Of a stretch of 64,000 nucleotides of DNA, positions 15,462-25,420 are shown one piece after another. How positions within the stretch are numbered: position 1 is the first letter of the stretch; each line of letters starts with the position of its first letter. Source of the DNA: Nostoc sp. NMS2 (GTDB taxonomy: Bacteria > Cyanobacteriota > Cyanobacteriia > Cyanobacteriales > Nostocaceae). Location: assembly GCF_017115105.1 (NCBI RefSeq), contig NZ_JABXKH010000047.1, positions 27,365 to 91,364 of the forward strand. Direction: 5' to 3'. The translations under genes were made by a program, and so were the position numbers. The notes beneath the pieces were generated by a model, which worked only from the letters and a program-made list of their open reading frames with translations, did not search any database and was not told the origin of the DNA.

Positions 15462-16364
15462 CTATTCAGATGCTTTATTATTAGCCCTATTAGCACGCGC
15501 CTCAGCCGAAGCCATCACCTCATCCATATTCTCTAGCACTTCACCAGGGAAATTTTCCAAAACTCTGGTAGAAAGAGCAACCCGCCCTTTACCTTCATCC
15601 AAGTCAATAATTACAGCTTTAATTGGCTGACCAACTTGAAATACCTTTTCTAAAGAATCAATGAATTTTTGGCTTACCTGTTTGATATGAAGCAAAGCCC
15701 CCATACCATTTAAATCGACAAACACACCAAAAGGTTTGATACCAGTCACTTTACCTTCCACCAGTTGACCTAGTTCTAATAAGCTGAAGTTGCTAGAACG
15801 AGTTGCTAAACGCTGAGAAAGGATGAGTTTATTGGTGTTTTTATTAATTTCCAAAAAGCCCACAGTCAGATTTTGACCTTTGAGTGCGTCTAAGTTATCA
15901 CGTTCTGCGAGGTGCGATCGCGGAATAAACCCCCGCAAAGAGAGAATATCGACGGTGACACCACCTTTATTCACACCCATAACCCGTACTTGCACAGTCT
16001 GAGCATTTTCCTGCATTTCGGCCAGTCGTTCCCAGATGTGCTGAATTTCCAACTGCTTGCGAGAAAGGGTGACTTGACCTTCTGCATCCTGATCTCGGAT
16101 AATCAAAAACTGCATTTCTTCTTGCAATGGCAGCACCTCCGATAAATCGGTAACTGCTCTCAAAGAAGCCTCATCGCGCGGTAGAAAAGCTGACGACTTG
16201 CCACCAATATCCACATAAGCTCCATCATGGTCAAGTTGGAACACTTTGCCATGTACAACCTGTCCTTTTTGAAACTGGTAGTCGTGTTTTTCTAGTGCTT
16301 TGGCAAAATCGTCCATTGTAAATGACGAATTGGCTGTTTGAGAAAGTTTCGATTCGGAATTCAT
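15462..16364 (-). CDS. S1 RNA-binding domain protein (ribosomal protein S1 type)
   Basis: 300 residues from ATG 16364. Three S1 OB-fold repeats: about 33-105 (GQVVHGKVFQLDHDGAYVDI), about 118-188 (VRVMGVNKGGVTVDI) and about 200-275 (GQLVEGKVTGIKPFGVFVDL, ending KGRVALSTRVLE). Cyanobacterial and plastid S1 proteins have three repeats rather than the six of enteric bacteria, so the length is normal. Nostocales carry more than one S1-type gene, and I cannot tell which paralogue this is. It would help recruit mRNA to the 30S subunit. Monocistronic, with a hairpin 3'. Confidence 0.9.
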   Translation of the reverse strand: MNSESKLSQTANSSFTMDDFAKALEKHDYQFQKGQVVHGKVFQLDHDGAYVDIGGKSSAFLPRDEASLRAVTDLSEVLPLQEEMQFLIIRDQDAEGQVTLSRKQLEIQHIWERLAEMQENAQTVQVRVMGVNKGGVTVDILSLRGFIPRSHLAERDNLDALKGQNLTVGFLEINKNTNKLILSQRLATRSSNFSLLELGQLVEGKVTGIKPFGVFVDLNGMGALLHIKQVSQKFIDSLEKVFQVGQPIKAVIIDLDEGKGRVALSTRVLENFPGEVLENMDEVMASAEARANRANNKASE

Positions 16365-16486
16365 GACTTTTGAAGATTAATTTTTATTTGAGCTAATGCC
16401 ATTGAAGTTTAGATTGTCTATTTGTCATTTGTCAGTTTTCCTTTGCAAATAACAAATGACCAATGACGAACTTGGTTGCATGGTTT

Positions 16487-17227
16487 TTAGATCAGTTGAC
16501 CAAAAAGTTGTTTCACCTGCTCCCAAGCATCGGCTGCCGCTTTAGGATTATAACTGGCACGAAGGTCACAGAAAAATCCGTGATCAGCTCCATCGTAGCG
16601 AAACAAACGATGAGGAATTTTATATTTTTCTAACTCTGCTTCAATCTGATCTACTTGTTCGGGTGGAATGCTAGCATCTTCTTTACCAAAGAAGGCATAA
16701 AGAGTGCCTGGAATTTCTTTGGTGCGGGTGATAGTGGGTGCTACACCTCCTGGGGTGCGGGTGGTAATTCCAGCGCCGTAGAAGGAAGCTGTAGCTTTAA
16801 TATCTGGTAAGGTGGCTGCAAGATATGCGACATGACCGCCAAAACAGAAGCCAATACAACCAAAGCCGTCTTTTTTGACTTGGGGCAGATTTTTGAGGTA
16901 GTCAATTGCTAATTGAATATCGCTCAATAACTCAGATGCTTGAGTTTGCGCGGCATAACCTCTGCCGATTTTAATATCTTCGGATGTGTATCCGGCTTCA
17001 AAGCCAGGAGCAGTGCGTTGAAAAAGTGCAGGTGCGATCGCTACATACCCAAGTTTGGCAATCCGTTCTGTAACATCCCGAATGTGAACGTTAACACCAA
17101 AAATCTCTTGTAATACCACCACTCCTGGATAAGCTCCAGGTTCTTTTGGTTCTGCCAAATAAGCTGATACTGGAATATTATCTTGCAAAAGATTAACCGT
17201 TGTGGTAATTATTGCTTGCTCTGCCAT
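16487..17227 (-). CDS. dienelactone hydrolase family protein
   Basis: 246 residues from ATG 17227. The nucleophile elbow GFCFGG (in KKDGFGCIGFCFGGHVAYLA) carries the catalytic Cys typical of dienelactone hydrolases (carboxymethylenebutenolidase). The His is in YDGADHGFFCD and the Asp is probably in FGKEDASIPPEQ. An N-terminal Glu in VVLQEIFG, conserved in the family, is also present. It is cytoplasmic with no signal. Substrates in cyanobacteria are not established. It is divergent from the GntR regulator at 17493 over 265 bp, which may control it. Confidence 0.92.
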   Translation of the reverse strand: MAEQAIITTTVNLLQDNIPVSAYLAEPKEPGAYPGVVVLQEIFGVNVHIRDVTERIAKLGYVAIAPALFQRTAPGFEAGYTSEDIKIGRGYAAQTQASELLSDIQLAIDYLKNLPQVKKDGFGCIGFCFGGHVAYLAATLPDIKATASFYGAGITTRTPGGVAPTITRTKEIPGTLYAFFGKEDASIPPEQVDQIEAELEKYKIPHRLFRYDGADHGFFCDLRASYNPKAAADAWEQVKQLFGQLI

Positions 17228-17492
17228 AATAATTTTTACCAGTGTTATGTGATTAACGGTGTGTTTGTTTGATATAACTATGCCAGTATGCCGAGGTTAT
17301 TTCCAATAAAATTACCAAATACCATAGTGAGCAGATTAAAAATTTCTACCAGAAAAATTTTATTTGTAAATCAAATATTTGATATGTAGCAAATACAGCT
17401 GGTCACTAAAGGAGTGCTGGATATAAAAGTAATACTTAATACCTAAAAAACAGCACTCATCACTCAGCACTTAGTATTCAGGAGGTTTGGTG

Positions 17493-18476
17493 ATGATTCA
17501 ATTCCGTATTCAGCCAGACAGCGAAATTCCCGCATCAACCCAGCTGTTTAATCAAATCCGCTTTGCGATCGCTTCTCGGCAATATCCTCCTGCTTACAAA
17601 TTGCCAAGCACACGGGCACTGGCAATGCAAACGGGATTACACCGTAACACCATTAGCAAAGTTTACCGTCAACTAGAGGAAGACGGATTTGTTGAAAGTA
17701 TGGCTGGTTCGGGCATTTATGTTCGTGCCCAAGGTCATGAGGGCGGTAGTAGGCTGCAATCACCAATTCTCAAACAAAATCCTGATGCATATCAAGTTGT
17801 CCAGCAAGCACTTGACGATTTGCTCTCTCAAGGATGTTCGCTCAATCAAGCCAGAGAGCTATTTTTAGCGGAAATTGACTGGCGCTTGCGTTGTAGTGCG
17901 CGGGTACTGGTTGCAGTTCCATCCTATGATATGGGTGCTGGTGAATTGATGGTCTATGAATTAGAGCGATCGCTAAAAATCCCAGTGCAGTTAGTAGCAA
18001 TGGAAGAATTAACAGCTGTGTTAGATAAAACTACCTCTGCGACAGTAGTCACAAGTCGGTATTTTATCAGTAACGTGGAAGCGATCGCAGCCCCGAAAGC
18101 TGCACGGGTAATTCCTCTGGATATCTACGACTACAGCAAAGAACTCAGCCTCTTAAAAACCCTACCAAAAGAAAACTGTGTAGGCATAGTTAGCCTCAGT
18201 TCTGGTATTGCACGGGCAGCAGAAGTCATCCTCCACGGTCTGCGAGGGGATGAACTACTGGTAATGACTTCGCAACCAAAAGATGCCTATAAACTTCAGG
18301 CAATGGTTAAACGGGCAGAGGTAATAATCAGCGATCAAGCCAGTTTTGCGGCAGTGCAAGCAGCCGTGCAAGCATCTGATGAAGATATTATTCGTCCACC
18401 AAAGCTGATTAAGGTTGAAAATTATATCGGCACTAACTCGATTAACTTACTAAAACGAGAACTGGGTTTGAGTTAA
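17493..18476 (+). CDS. GntR family transcriptional regulator
   Basis: 327 residues from ATG 17493. The start is set by a strong AGGAGG at 17480-17485, seven bases before the ATG. Residues about 8-75 form a GntR winged helix (QIRFAIASRQYPPAYKLPST, HRNTISKVYRQLEEDGFVES, GSGIYVRAQG). The C-terminal 230 residues are not a clear FadR, HutC or MocR aminotransferase domain. They contain alternating strands and helices (VLVAVPSYDMGAGELMVYEL, VVTSRYFISNVEAI), suggestive of a ligand-binding Rossmann-like fold. It is divergent from the dienelactone hydrolase gene. The ligand is unknown. Confidence 0.88.
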   Translation: MIQFRIQPDSEIPASTQLFNQIRFAIASRQYPPAYKLPSTRALAMQTGLHRNTISKVYRQLEEDGFVESMAGSGIYVRAQGHEGGSRLQSPILKQNPDAYQVVQQALDDLLSQGCSLNQARELFLAEIDWRLRCSARVLVAVPSYDMGAGELMVYELERSLKIPVQLVAMEELTAVLDKTTSATVVTSRYFISNVEAIAAPKAARVIPLDIYDYSKELSLLKTLPKENCVGIVSLSSGIARAAEVILHGLRGDELLVMTSQPKDAYKLQAMVKRAEVIISDQASFAAVQAAVQASDEDIIRPPKLIKVENYIGTNSINLLKRELGLS

Positions 18477-18557
18477 TTCAAAGATAATTAAGAGAGGGGT
18501 AAAAACATCTATATTGATTCACCTACTGATCAATCAAAGCAACTGTTGAGAGGCGAT

Positions 18558-19145
18558 ATGAGTATTCCACTTCTAGACCATCCCATACAAGAGAAACTTG
18601 TAACCGTAGCTAATGTTTCCTGGGAGGAATTCAAAGGTATAGAGGCACAGTTAAAGGACAACCGCAATGTCCGACTCTCTTATTTGTCAGGAATATTAGA
18701 AATTATGTCGCCCATTGGTGAAAAACATGAGTACGTGAAAAGAACTCTCAGCTACTTGCTAGAAGCTTACATGAGAGAGTTGGGCATCCGGTTTTACGGT
18801 CTTGGTGGCTTCACTCTTGAAGAACCTGGCTATGCTTCTGGCACACCCGACGAGTCTTACTGTATTGGCAGCAACAAAGAAACGCCAGACATTGTTATTG
18901 AAATCATTGTTACTAGTGGCACTATTAACCGTAAGGAGTTATTCAAACCGAAGAAAGTGCCTGAAGTTTGGTTCTGGAAATCTGACCAGATAAAAATATT
19001 CCGTTTAAATGCGGGTGGCGAATATGAGGAAGTACACCGTAGTGGTTTCTTCCCGAATTTAGACCCGGCTTTGTTGCTGCAATATATCGGACATCCTGAC
19101 CAGTACGACGCTGTTGCCGAATTTGTGCAAGCTATCCGAAAATAA
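18558..19145 (+). CDS. Uma2 family (DUF820) PD-(D/E)XK nuclease-like protein
   Basis: 195 residues from ATG 18558, preceded by GAGAGG. The family blocks are NVRLSYLSGILEIMSPIGEK, then ETPDIVIEIIVTSG, FKPKKVPEVWFWKSDQIKIF and VHRSGFFPNLD. The D...E-x-I pattern (DIVIEI) matches the PD-(D/E)XK-like active site of Uma2 proteins. This family is expanded in filamentous cyanobacteria, and its function is unproven. It is one of three Uma2 genes in the window (also 29684 and 54722). Monocistronic, followed by a MITE. Confidence 0.88.
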   Translation: MSIPLLDHPIQEKLVTVANVSWEEFKGIEAQLKDNRNVRLSYLSGILEIMSPIGEKHEYVKRTLSYLLEAYMRELGIRFYGLGGFTLEEPGYASGTPDESYCIGSNKETPDIVIEIIVTSGTINRKELFKPKKVPEVWFWKSDQIKIFRLNAGGEYEEVHRSGFFPNLDPALLLQYIGHPDQYDAVAEFVQAIRK

Positions 19146-19269
19146 CTTCTTGCAACTAACTTTGATGCGAGAACAGATTTGTTAGCAAAGTTTGTAAGTC
19201 AAATATCCCAAAACTGGCGTAAAAATCCTCTCTATTTCCCTCTCTCTGCGTCTCTGTGGTTTAGTTAAT

Positions 19270-19429
19270 TTAACGTGAGTTCGACGGGCTATTTAGTAAT
19301 TACCTAATTGGCGTAAATATTGAAACCTCTCCCTGATTTTACTACGCAAAACCGTCCCTCTCCGATTCGGAGAGGGACAGACTTGAACTTTAGTTCAAGG
19401 CAGGGAGAGGTTCGTCGAACTCACGTTAA
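19270..19429. mobile_element. MITE with perfect 17-bp terminal inverted repeats
   Basis: The ends TTAACGTGAGTTCGACG (19270-19286) and CGTCGAACTCACGTTAA (19413-19429) are exact complements. The interior is a set of nested palindromes (AACCTCTCCCTG/CAGGGAGAGGTT, CCCTCTCCGATTCGGAGAGG, CTTGAACTTTAGTTCAAG). The inner 91 bp recurs inverted at 30257-30347 without these ends. No ORF. Confidence 0.8.
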
Positions 19430-19456
19430 TTTATTTCTTGGAAATCCCACAATTTA

Positions 19457-20374
19457 TTACACCTGGGCTTCTGGTATGGAAACTTGTAAAAACTCTTGCA
19501 CCAGTTGCATATAAGTTGGAGCATCTTCCAACATTGGGAAATGTGCTGTGTTAGGAATCATCACAAATTCCACTTTGTCATTCAGTGCAGCTGCTTTACG
19601 CCCCATTTCGGCTGGAATAATTTTGTCATACTCCCCCGCAACAAGCAGAGTCGGCACTGTCAGCTTGGCAAACTCAAGCGGCATCACTTCAGATTGAGCC
19701 TTACTAACGGAAGTAAAAATTGTCCCTAAAGCTGCATCGTAATCCGCTTCGAGAAAATCTTGTAAAAAAGCTTGACGCTCAGAATGTGGTATTGAACTAT
19801 ATAAAAATCTCGCCATAAACATCCGGTCAACAAATGGAATTTTGCTTAACCACTTGGGACGGAACTTAACTACATAGCCACCGAATTTATGAAAAGCACT
19901 AAAAGATTTTTCGTCGTACTCAAAAATGCCGCTACAGGTGAGAATTCCTCGTTCCACTCGTTGGGGGTAGCGGTTAAAAAATAAAGCAGCAACAGAAGCG
20001 CCCATTGAATGAGCATTGATATAGACGCGCTGAAGATGCAACCCATCTAATAAAGCTGCCAAATCATCAGCGTATTCTTCTAATTCATAAGTCAACTCTC
20101 TGATTGCCTCTGATTCTTCTTGCAAAGACTCAGATTCGATAACAGCTTCACTTGCTTGGGCTATGGTTGGCTTTCCAGAAGAACGGCCAAATCCTCGCAA
20201 ATCGTAGAGTAAACAATCAAATTGCTCTGATAAAGCATTAGCGGTATTTTGCCAATACCTAGCCGAACCAGCCCAACCATGCATAAAAACCATCACTGGT
20301 TTTACCAAAGAACCAGATGGTTTTTTCACCCATTCGTAGTAATGGTCAACGCCACGAACTTTAATATAAGGCAT
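19457..20374 (-). CDS. alpha/beta hydrolase
   Basis: 305 residues from ATG 20374. MVFMHGWAGSARYW is the HG oxyanion motif, NAHSMGASVA is the nucleophile elbow with Ser at about 146, and VAGEYDKIIP and PNTAHFPMLED provide the Asp and His of a full catalytic triad. A 20-residue acidic insertion (EAVIESESLQEESEAIREL) precedes the elbow. This is a cytoplasmic hydrolase of unknown substrate. The length is normal for the family, and the gene is monocistronic. Confidence 0.9.
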   Translation of the reverse strand: MPYIKVRGVDHYYEWVKKPSGSLVKPVMVFMHGWAGSARYWQNTANALSEQFDCLLYDLRGFGRSSGKPTIAQASEAVIESESLQEESEAIRELTYELEEYADDLAALLDGLHLQRVYINAHSMGASVAALFFNRYPQRVERGILTCSGIFEYDEKSFSAFHKFGGYVVKFRPKWLSKIPFVDRMFMARFLYSSIPHSERQAFLQDFLEADYDAALGTIFTSVSKAQSEVMPLEFAKLTVPTLLVAGEYDKIIPAEMGRKAAALNDKVEFVMIPNTAHFPMLEDAPTYMQLVQEFLQVSIPEAQV

Positions 20375-20458
20375 TTATCATTTGTCCTTTGTCAGTTGCC
20401 CTTGGTATATGGTTATTAGTCTTTAGTTTTTGACAAATAACCAATTACCAATGACTAA

Positions 20459-20508
20459 TACTTCGACTTACCTCGGCTTCGCTCGGCACAAGTCGCTCAG
20501 TACAAGTG
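20459..20508. repeat. 50-bp dispersed palindromic repeat, copy 1
   Basis: Begins TACTTCGACTTACCTCGGCT and ends CGCTCAGTACAAGTG. Further copies are at 22794-22843 (inverted), at 54195-54244 (inside rsmE) and, as a fragment, at about 52740-52763. The internal CGAGCGAAG/CTTCGCTCG-type symmetry gives hairpins. Confidence 0.8.
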
Positions 20509-20526
20509 ACCAATGACTAATGACTA

Positions 20527-21867
20527 TTAAGCTGATTCTGGTTTCGGTAATGAAGATGGATGGATTATCAGTTCGGCAGTCGATCGCTTCTCGACCATCT
20601 CCCGTGTTACTGTACAACGTGTCACATCCTTACGGGATGGCAACTCGTACATTACATCCAGCATAAGTTCTTCGACAATGCCCCGCAGTGCTCTTGCACC
20701 AGTTTTACGGCGGTAGGCTTCTTGAGCGATCGCTCGTAAAGCATCTGCTTTAAAATCTAATTGGACATTATCCATATTCAGCAGTTTTTGGTACTGCTTC
20801 ACTAAGGCGCTGCGTGGCTGGGTAAGAATCGCCATTAGCGCTTCTTCATCTAGCGGATCTACTACTGCTACCATTGGCACGCGCCCAATAAATTCAGGAA
20901 TCATGCCAAATTTTACTAGATCGTCCGGCGCTAGATGGCGGAGAGTATCTGCTGCCCGTTTTTCCTTCGTTTGGCCTTCTCCAGGTTGCACAAAGCCTAT
21001 TGCTTTTTTGCCAACTCTCTGATCCACAACCTTTTCTAAGCCTACGAAAGCACCACCACAGACGAACAAAATATTACTTGTATCAATCTGGATACAGTCT
21101 TGATAAGGATGCTTGCGCCCTCCTTGGGGTGGTACATTGGCGATCGTTCCCTCTAACATTTTCAGCAAGGCTTGCTGCACGCCTTCGCCAGAAACATCGC
21201 GGGTAATTGACGGGTTCTCACTCTTGCGAGCAATTTTGTCAATTTCATCAATGTAAATAATTCCTCGTTGCGCTTCCTCTATATCCAAATCTGCCACTTG
21301 CAACAGTCGCAGCAAGATATTTTCCACATCTTCTCCCACATACCCCGCTTCCGTCAGCGTCGTAGCATCAGCGACGGCAAAAGGTACATCCAGAATTTTC
21401 GCTAGGGTTTGCGCTAAGAGAGTTTTGCCGCAACCAGTTGGGCCAATTAACAAAATGTTGGACTTTTGCAGTTCTACAGCATCATCAGCCCCACCTTTGC
21501 CACTGGCTTTAGACTGAATGACTGCCAACCGCTTGTAATGATTGTAAACAGCTACTGACAGGACTTTCTTCGCTTCGTCTTGACCAATAACGTGTTCGTC
21601 TAGATACTTTTTAATCTCTCTTGGCTTGGGTATTTGATTAAACGAAATACTAGAAGATTGGGTACGCCGTTTTTGAGGTGGTTCTGCTCTTGGTGCTGGT
21701 TGTGCTGCCGCACCATTGGTATCGAGTAACTCCTCGTCTAGTATTTCATTACACAAGTCAACGCATTCATCGCAGATGTAGACTCCCGGCCCTGCGATTA
21801 ATTTACGCACCTGCTCTTGAGACTTGCCGCAAAACGAACATTTTAAATGGGAGTCGTACTTAGACAT
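20527..21867 (-). CDS. clpX: ATP-dependent Clp protease ATPase subunit ClpX
   Basis: 446 residues from ATG 21867. The N-terminal zinc-binding domain has four Cys ([18 protein letters not shown]). The AAA+ domain has Walker [13 protein letters not shown], Walker [12 protein letters not shown], sensor and pore motifs (AGYVGEDVE) and the ClpP-docking IGF loop ([10 protein letters not shown]). The C-terminal D2 helices include [16 protein letters not shown]. It unfolds substrates and feeds them to ClpP. The gene follows clpP by 9 bp in the order tig, clpP, clpX, so it is probably cotranscribed with clpP. Confidence 0.98.
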   Translation of the reverse strand: MSKYDSHLKCSFCGKSQEQVRKLIAGPGVYICDECVDLCNEILDEELLDTNGAAAQPAPRAEPPQKRRTQSSSISFNQIPKPREIKKYLDEHVIGQDEAKKVLSVAVYNHYKRLAVIQSKASGKGGADDAVELQKSNILLIGPTGCGKTLLAQTLAKILDVPFAVADATTLTEAGYVGEDVENILLRLLQVADLDIEEAQRGIIYIDEIDKIARKSENPSITRDVSGEGVQQALLKMLEGTIANVPPQGGRKHPYQDCIQIDTSNILFVCGGAFVGLEKVVDQRVGKKAIGFVQPGEGQTKEKRAADTLRHLAPDDLVKFGMIPEFIGRVPMVAVVDPLDEEALMAILTQPRSALVKQYQKLLNMDNVQLDFKADALRAIAQEAYRRKTGARALRGIVEELMLDVMYELPSRKDVTRCTVTREMVEKRSTAELIIHPSSLPKPESA

Positions 21868-21876
21868 ACCAGCCTC

Positions 21877-22575
21877 TTATTTCAGAATGGTGACGTTTTC
21901 CCCTGCTGTGGGAAGATTTTGCCTGGAAATGACCTGATCAATCAAACCGTAGTTTTTGGCCTCTTCTGCCGACATGAAAAAGTCGCGCTCAGTATCTGCT
22001 TCAATTCTTTCTAAGGGTTGACCAGTATGATGAGCCATTAACTGATTCAACTTAGCCTTAACATAAAGAATTTCTCTGGCTTGAATTTCAATGTCAATAG
22101 CTTGACCTTGAGCGCCACCAAGTGGTTGGTGAATCATAATCCGGGAGTCGGGCAGAGACATTCGCTTACCGGCAGCCCCTGCTGTCAACAAAAATGCCCC
22201 CATGCTCGCGGCTAATCCAAAACAGATGGTAACAACATCAGGGCGAATTTGCTGTATTGTATCATAGATTGCCATCCCTGCGTAGACCGAGCCGCCAGGA
22301 GAATTAACATACATTTGAATGTCTTTCTCTGAGTCTTCGGAATCTAGGAATAACAACTGAGCCACAATTGAGTTGGCTACGGCATCGTCTATTGGCGTTC
22401 CCAAAAAGATAATCCGCTCTCGCAGCAGGCGGGAGTAGATGTCGAAAGCCCTTTCTCCCATGCCAGACTGTTCTACCACCATCGGCACGATGTTGCTAGG
22501 GCTGTTCAACTGGGAGTTAATGTTTATTCGACTTTGGTTGCTGATGGGTTGGTTTCCCGACTGCGATACAAGCAT
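21877..22575 (-). CDS. clpP: ATP-dependent Clp protease proteolytic subunit ClpP
   Basis: 232 residues from ATG 22575. The catalytic triad is seen as Ser in [11 protein letters not shown], His in IMIHQPLGG and Asp in [11 protein letters not shown]. The first 30 residues before [19 protein letters not shown] are Asn/Ser-rich and probably a short propeptide or a late true start. Cyanobacteria have several ClpP/ClpR paralogues. This copy has all catalytic residues and pairs with clpX 9 bp downstream. A 396-bp spacer separates it from tig, so it may have its own promoter. Confidence 0.97.
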   Translation of the reverse strand: MLVSQSGNQPISNQSRININSQLNSPSNIVPMVVEQSGMGERAFDIYSRLLRERIIFLGTPIDDAVANSIVAQLLFLDSEDSEKDIQMYVNSPGGSVYAGMAIYDTIQQIRPDVVTICFGLAASMGAFLLTAGAAGKRMSLPDSRIMIHQPLGGAQGQAIDIEIQAREILYVKAKLNQLMAHHTGQPLERIEADTERDFFMSAEEAKNYGLIDQVISRQNLPTAGENVTILK

Positions 22576-22971
22576 ACAAGCTTTCTGTGACGATAATTTA
22601 GGACAAATGTTTCAGCAGCAAATGCTGCCTTTTCGACGAATGGAATTTTTATAGCTACGTGTTAACCATTATGCCTCATATAACTTGCTCTCGTGTAACA
22701 CAGTATCAAGCTCAGTCCATAACATGTGTCACAATTTGCCAAAAATTCATTAACTCTTTAAATTATTTTGACTTTATTCCTGTGGGCATTGGGCACTTGT
22801 ACTGAGCGACTTGTGCCGAGCGAAGCCGAGGTAAGTCGAAGTATTGGGCATTGGTTATTTTTCCCTCTGCTCCTTGCTCCCCCTGTCCCTGCTTCCTTAT
22901 CTCCCTTACCTTACCCATTTCACCAGTACTTTAACTCAGGACTGGTGAACTTATGGCTTTGGGATTTTTTA
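22576..22971. other. intergenic region between tig and clpP
   Basis: It holds the dispersed 50-bp repeat (22794-22843) and C-rich CCCTGCTTCC-type repeat sequence (22860-22925). The clpP-proximal 150 bp is AT-rich and is the likely promoter region. No gene is seen. Confidence 0.5.
22794..22843. repeat. 50-bp dispersed palindromic repeat, copy 2 (inverted)
   Basis: Reverse complement of the element at 20459-20508, beginning CACTTGTACTGAGCGACTTG. It lies between tig and clpP. Confidence 0.8.
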
Positions 22972-24411
22972 TTATCCTTCTGTGACTTCTGTGGAAGGTT
23001 CGCTGTTTTCTTCCTCTGTCTGAGATACATCAGCATCAGCATCTGATTCTGCGGCTTCCGTTTCCTCGGTGGGACTCAAGGAGCCTTCGGGTACAAGTTC
23101 AACTGAGGAATGTTCTAAGAGCCAATCAATGGTTTTTTCGGTTAATAGTTCGTTTTCCACAATTGAGCGCAATCTATCTTCATCAACATCCTGCTCCTCT
23201 GGGTACTGTTCCAAAAGTTCTGTGACTCTGGCTGCGGTTTCTTCTGGTGTTACCTCTATAGATTCGCGTTTACCGACTTCCCGCAAGGACAAGGAACGTT
23301 TGATGCGTTCGATGGCCTCAGTACGCGATCGCTCCCGCAATTGAGGAATAATATCTTGAGTAAACAACTTCCTTACATCTAATCCCTGCTGAGACAGCCG
23401 CATTGCTGTTTGCGTTAGCATTGCATCCACTTCTTGCTCAACCAAGGTTAGTGGTAAGTCAACTTCTACGTGCTTGAGCAGTTCCGTTAACAAGGCTTCC
23501 TGCTTATTTGTTTTTGTTTTGTCATCCGCCTCTTTTTGATATCGCTCTACCAAAGAAGCGCGTAACTCTTCTAAAGTTTCAAAATCGCTGATTTCCTGGG
23601 CGAAATCGTCATTTATTTCTGGTAGTTCCTTTTCCTTCAGTTCTTTGAGCGTCACTGTGAAAGTTGCCGCTTTTCCAGCTAAATCTTCATTAGCATAAGG
23701 ATCTGGGAACTGCGCCGCAATTTCTCTAGTTTCTTCAGGATTCATCCCGACTATTCCCGAAATAAAGCCTGGAATAAACTTATCTTCCTGCAACTCAACT
23801 TGAAAATCAGTTGCTTCGGCTCCAGGAATAGGTTCTAGTTCAGCTGTTTCGTCTTCGCCTTCGCCTTTGGCGAATGAGCCTTTAAAATCAACTACGGCAA
23901 TATCACCGATTTGGGCTGAACGTCCTTCCACAGGAATCAATGTCCCTAATTCTTGACGTTCCTTGTCGAGGGTACTATCCACTCGCTCTGGATCGTACTT
24001 GACTTCTTCAGCTTGGAAAACCAAATCAGTGTACTGCACTAGATTTACTTCTGGTTCTACATCGACAGCGGCCGAAATCGTCAGAGGTTTTCCAGGTTCA
24101 TAATTATTAATCAAATCCTCAAAGGAGGAGCGCAATTGCGGCTGACCGATTGCCGGGATAGCTTCTTGTTTAACTGCTTGCTCAATGCCGTCTTGAATTA
24201 GTTCTTCCAGTGCTGCTGCCTTGATACGAGTTGTACCCAGCCTTTGTAGTAATATCGGCCGAGGTACCTTGCCTTTACGAAACCCAGGAATATTGGCAGT
24301 ACTCGCTAAGTTTTTAATGACCTGTTCGTAAGTTTGCTTGGTAATTTCCGGCGTAATCTCTATTTCCAGGCCAATTTGGCTGGCGGGAAGTTTTTCCTGG
24401 GTAACTTTCAT
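22972..24411 (-). CDS. tig: trigger factor, ribosome-associated chaperone
   Basis: 479 residues from ATG 24411. The N-terminal ribosome-binding domain has the signature GFRKGKVPRPILLQRLG. An FKBP-type PPIase domain lies at about 165-245 (GDIAVVDFKGSFAKGEGED, PGFISGIVGMNPEETREI), and a long helical C-domain follows (EQEVDAMLTQTAMRLSQQGL). The last 40 residues are acidic and low-complexity, longer than in E. coli, as is common in cyanobacteria. It sits upstream of clpP-clpX, the usual bacterial order, linking nascent-chain folding to proteolysis. Confidence 0.97.
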   Translation of the reverse strand: MKVTQEKLPASQIGLEIEITPEITKQTYEQVIKNLASTANIPGFRKGKVPRPILLQRLGTTRIKAAALEELIQDGIEQAVKQEAIPAIGQPQLRSSFEDLINNYEPGKPLTISAAVDVEPEVNLVQYTDLVFQAEEVKYDPERVDSTLDKERQELGTLIPVEGRSAQIGDIAVVDFKGSFAKGEGEDETAELEPIPGAEATDFQVELQEDKFIPGFISGIVGMNPEETREIAAQFPDPYANEDLAGKAATFTVTLKELKEKELPEINDDFAQEISDFETLEELRASLVERYQKEADDKTKTNKQEALLTELLKHVEVDLPLTLVEQEVDAMLTQTAMRLSQQGLDVRKLFTQDIIPQLRERSRTEAIERIKRSLSLREVGKRESIEVTPEETAARVTELLEQYPEEQDVDEDRLRSIVENELLTEKTIDWLLEHSSVELVPEGSLSPTEETEAAESDADADVSQTEEENSEPSTEVTEG

Positions 24412-25420
24412 GCTTCGTCTCTAGTTTTCTGGTATTTTAATCTCCGAGTACACACAAGACGCAATAATTTTTCATGTTTATGGCTTGATGTCTCTTAGGG
24501 AGGAGGGGTGGTTGTCACAAGGCTTCATGACATCCAAAGATGGATGGTGTGTCTTGGCACAGAGATCCAGTTTACTGCTAATGACCAAGGACTTGACAAT
24601 TTACCGTCATAACAATTATTGACACTCCCAGGGCTAAGAACATCTGGGGTTTTTTGCCTAATATTTGTAATAAGTGCTGAATCATTGCGGATTGGGAAGA
24701 TTTTTACCCCTCTTCCCCAGTCCGTAATTTTCAGTTAGTCTGAATTTAGCACTGGAAAGTCAAGAATTAATTATTCGGTGGGCTAAGGAACTTCCAAATA
24801 AAAAATACTTAACTACTTCTTGTGGGGTGGGCAACATGAGCGCCTTTGTATGTGGGCGCTCATGTTGCCCACCCCACAAGATTGGGTAATTTATTTGTTG
24901 GAAGTCCCTAATACAGCGATACCCTGATTTTCAGCCAGTAGTTAGTACTTCAAAGTTATACCATTGAGTCTAGCTAATATTGTGGTATATGAGTAAATGT
25001 GCTGCCTAGCCGCATAGCTTAATTTTAGAGGTCGCCAATTTTATACCATCTTCATCATAGTACATTCATTATCCTGGCAACTCACTTTACAGCCAAGACG
25101 TTTATTCACCTTACAGGTCAAGCGTCTAAGTGCAGATATATCTATTTTTCTGCTAGATGGCGGTTTGTTGTATAATTACTATAATATAGTCTAGATAAAT
25201 AGAAAAAGTTGGATGGCGGTTGTTGTAAAGTGAAACATCACTTAACTTAATTAAATAACCAAGAAAATAAATTTATTCAATCTATTAAAGATAGACTAAA
25301 TTAGAGAAAATCTAAATCTATTCAAAATTTATTTTAAGACTGCGATCGCTATTTATATATAAACAAATTGTCAATTGTTCCAAAAAATTGCAGATAAGTC
25401 TCTTAAAGGAGGAAGCAAGT
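24412..25420. other. 1-kb intergenic region between tig and asd
   Basis: It carries a MITE (24784-24911) and, close to asd, an AT-rich leader. A duplicated GATGGCGGTTTGTTGTA-like motif at about 25156 and 25212 flanks TATAATTACTATAATATAG, a candidate promoter with two overlapping -10 elements. No ORF of note is present. Confidence 0.5.
24784..24911. mobile_element. MITE with very long GC-rich hairpin core
   Basis: 128 bp. The termini TAAGGAACTTCCAA and TTGGAAGTCCCTAA are imperfect inverted repeats. The core is a 26-bp perfect stem (24819-24844 with 24855-24880) containing GTGGGGTGGGCAACATGAGC. The right half of the core recurs at about 63613-63642 near the window end. Confidence 0.8.
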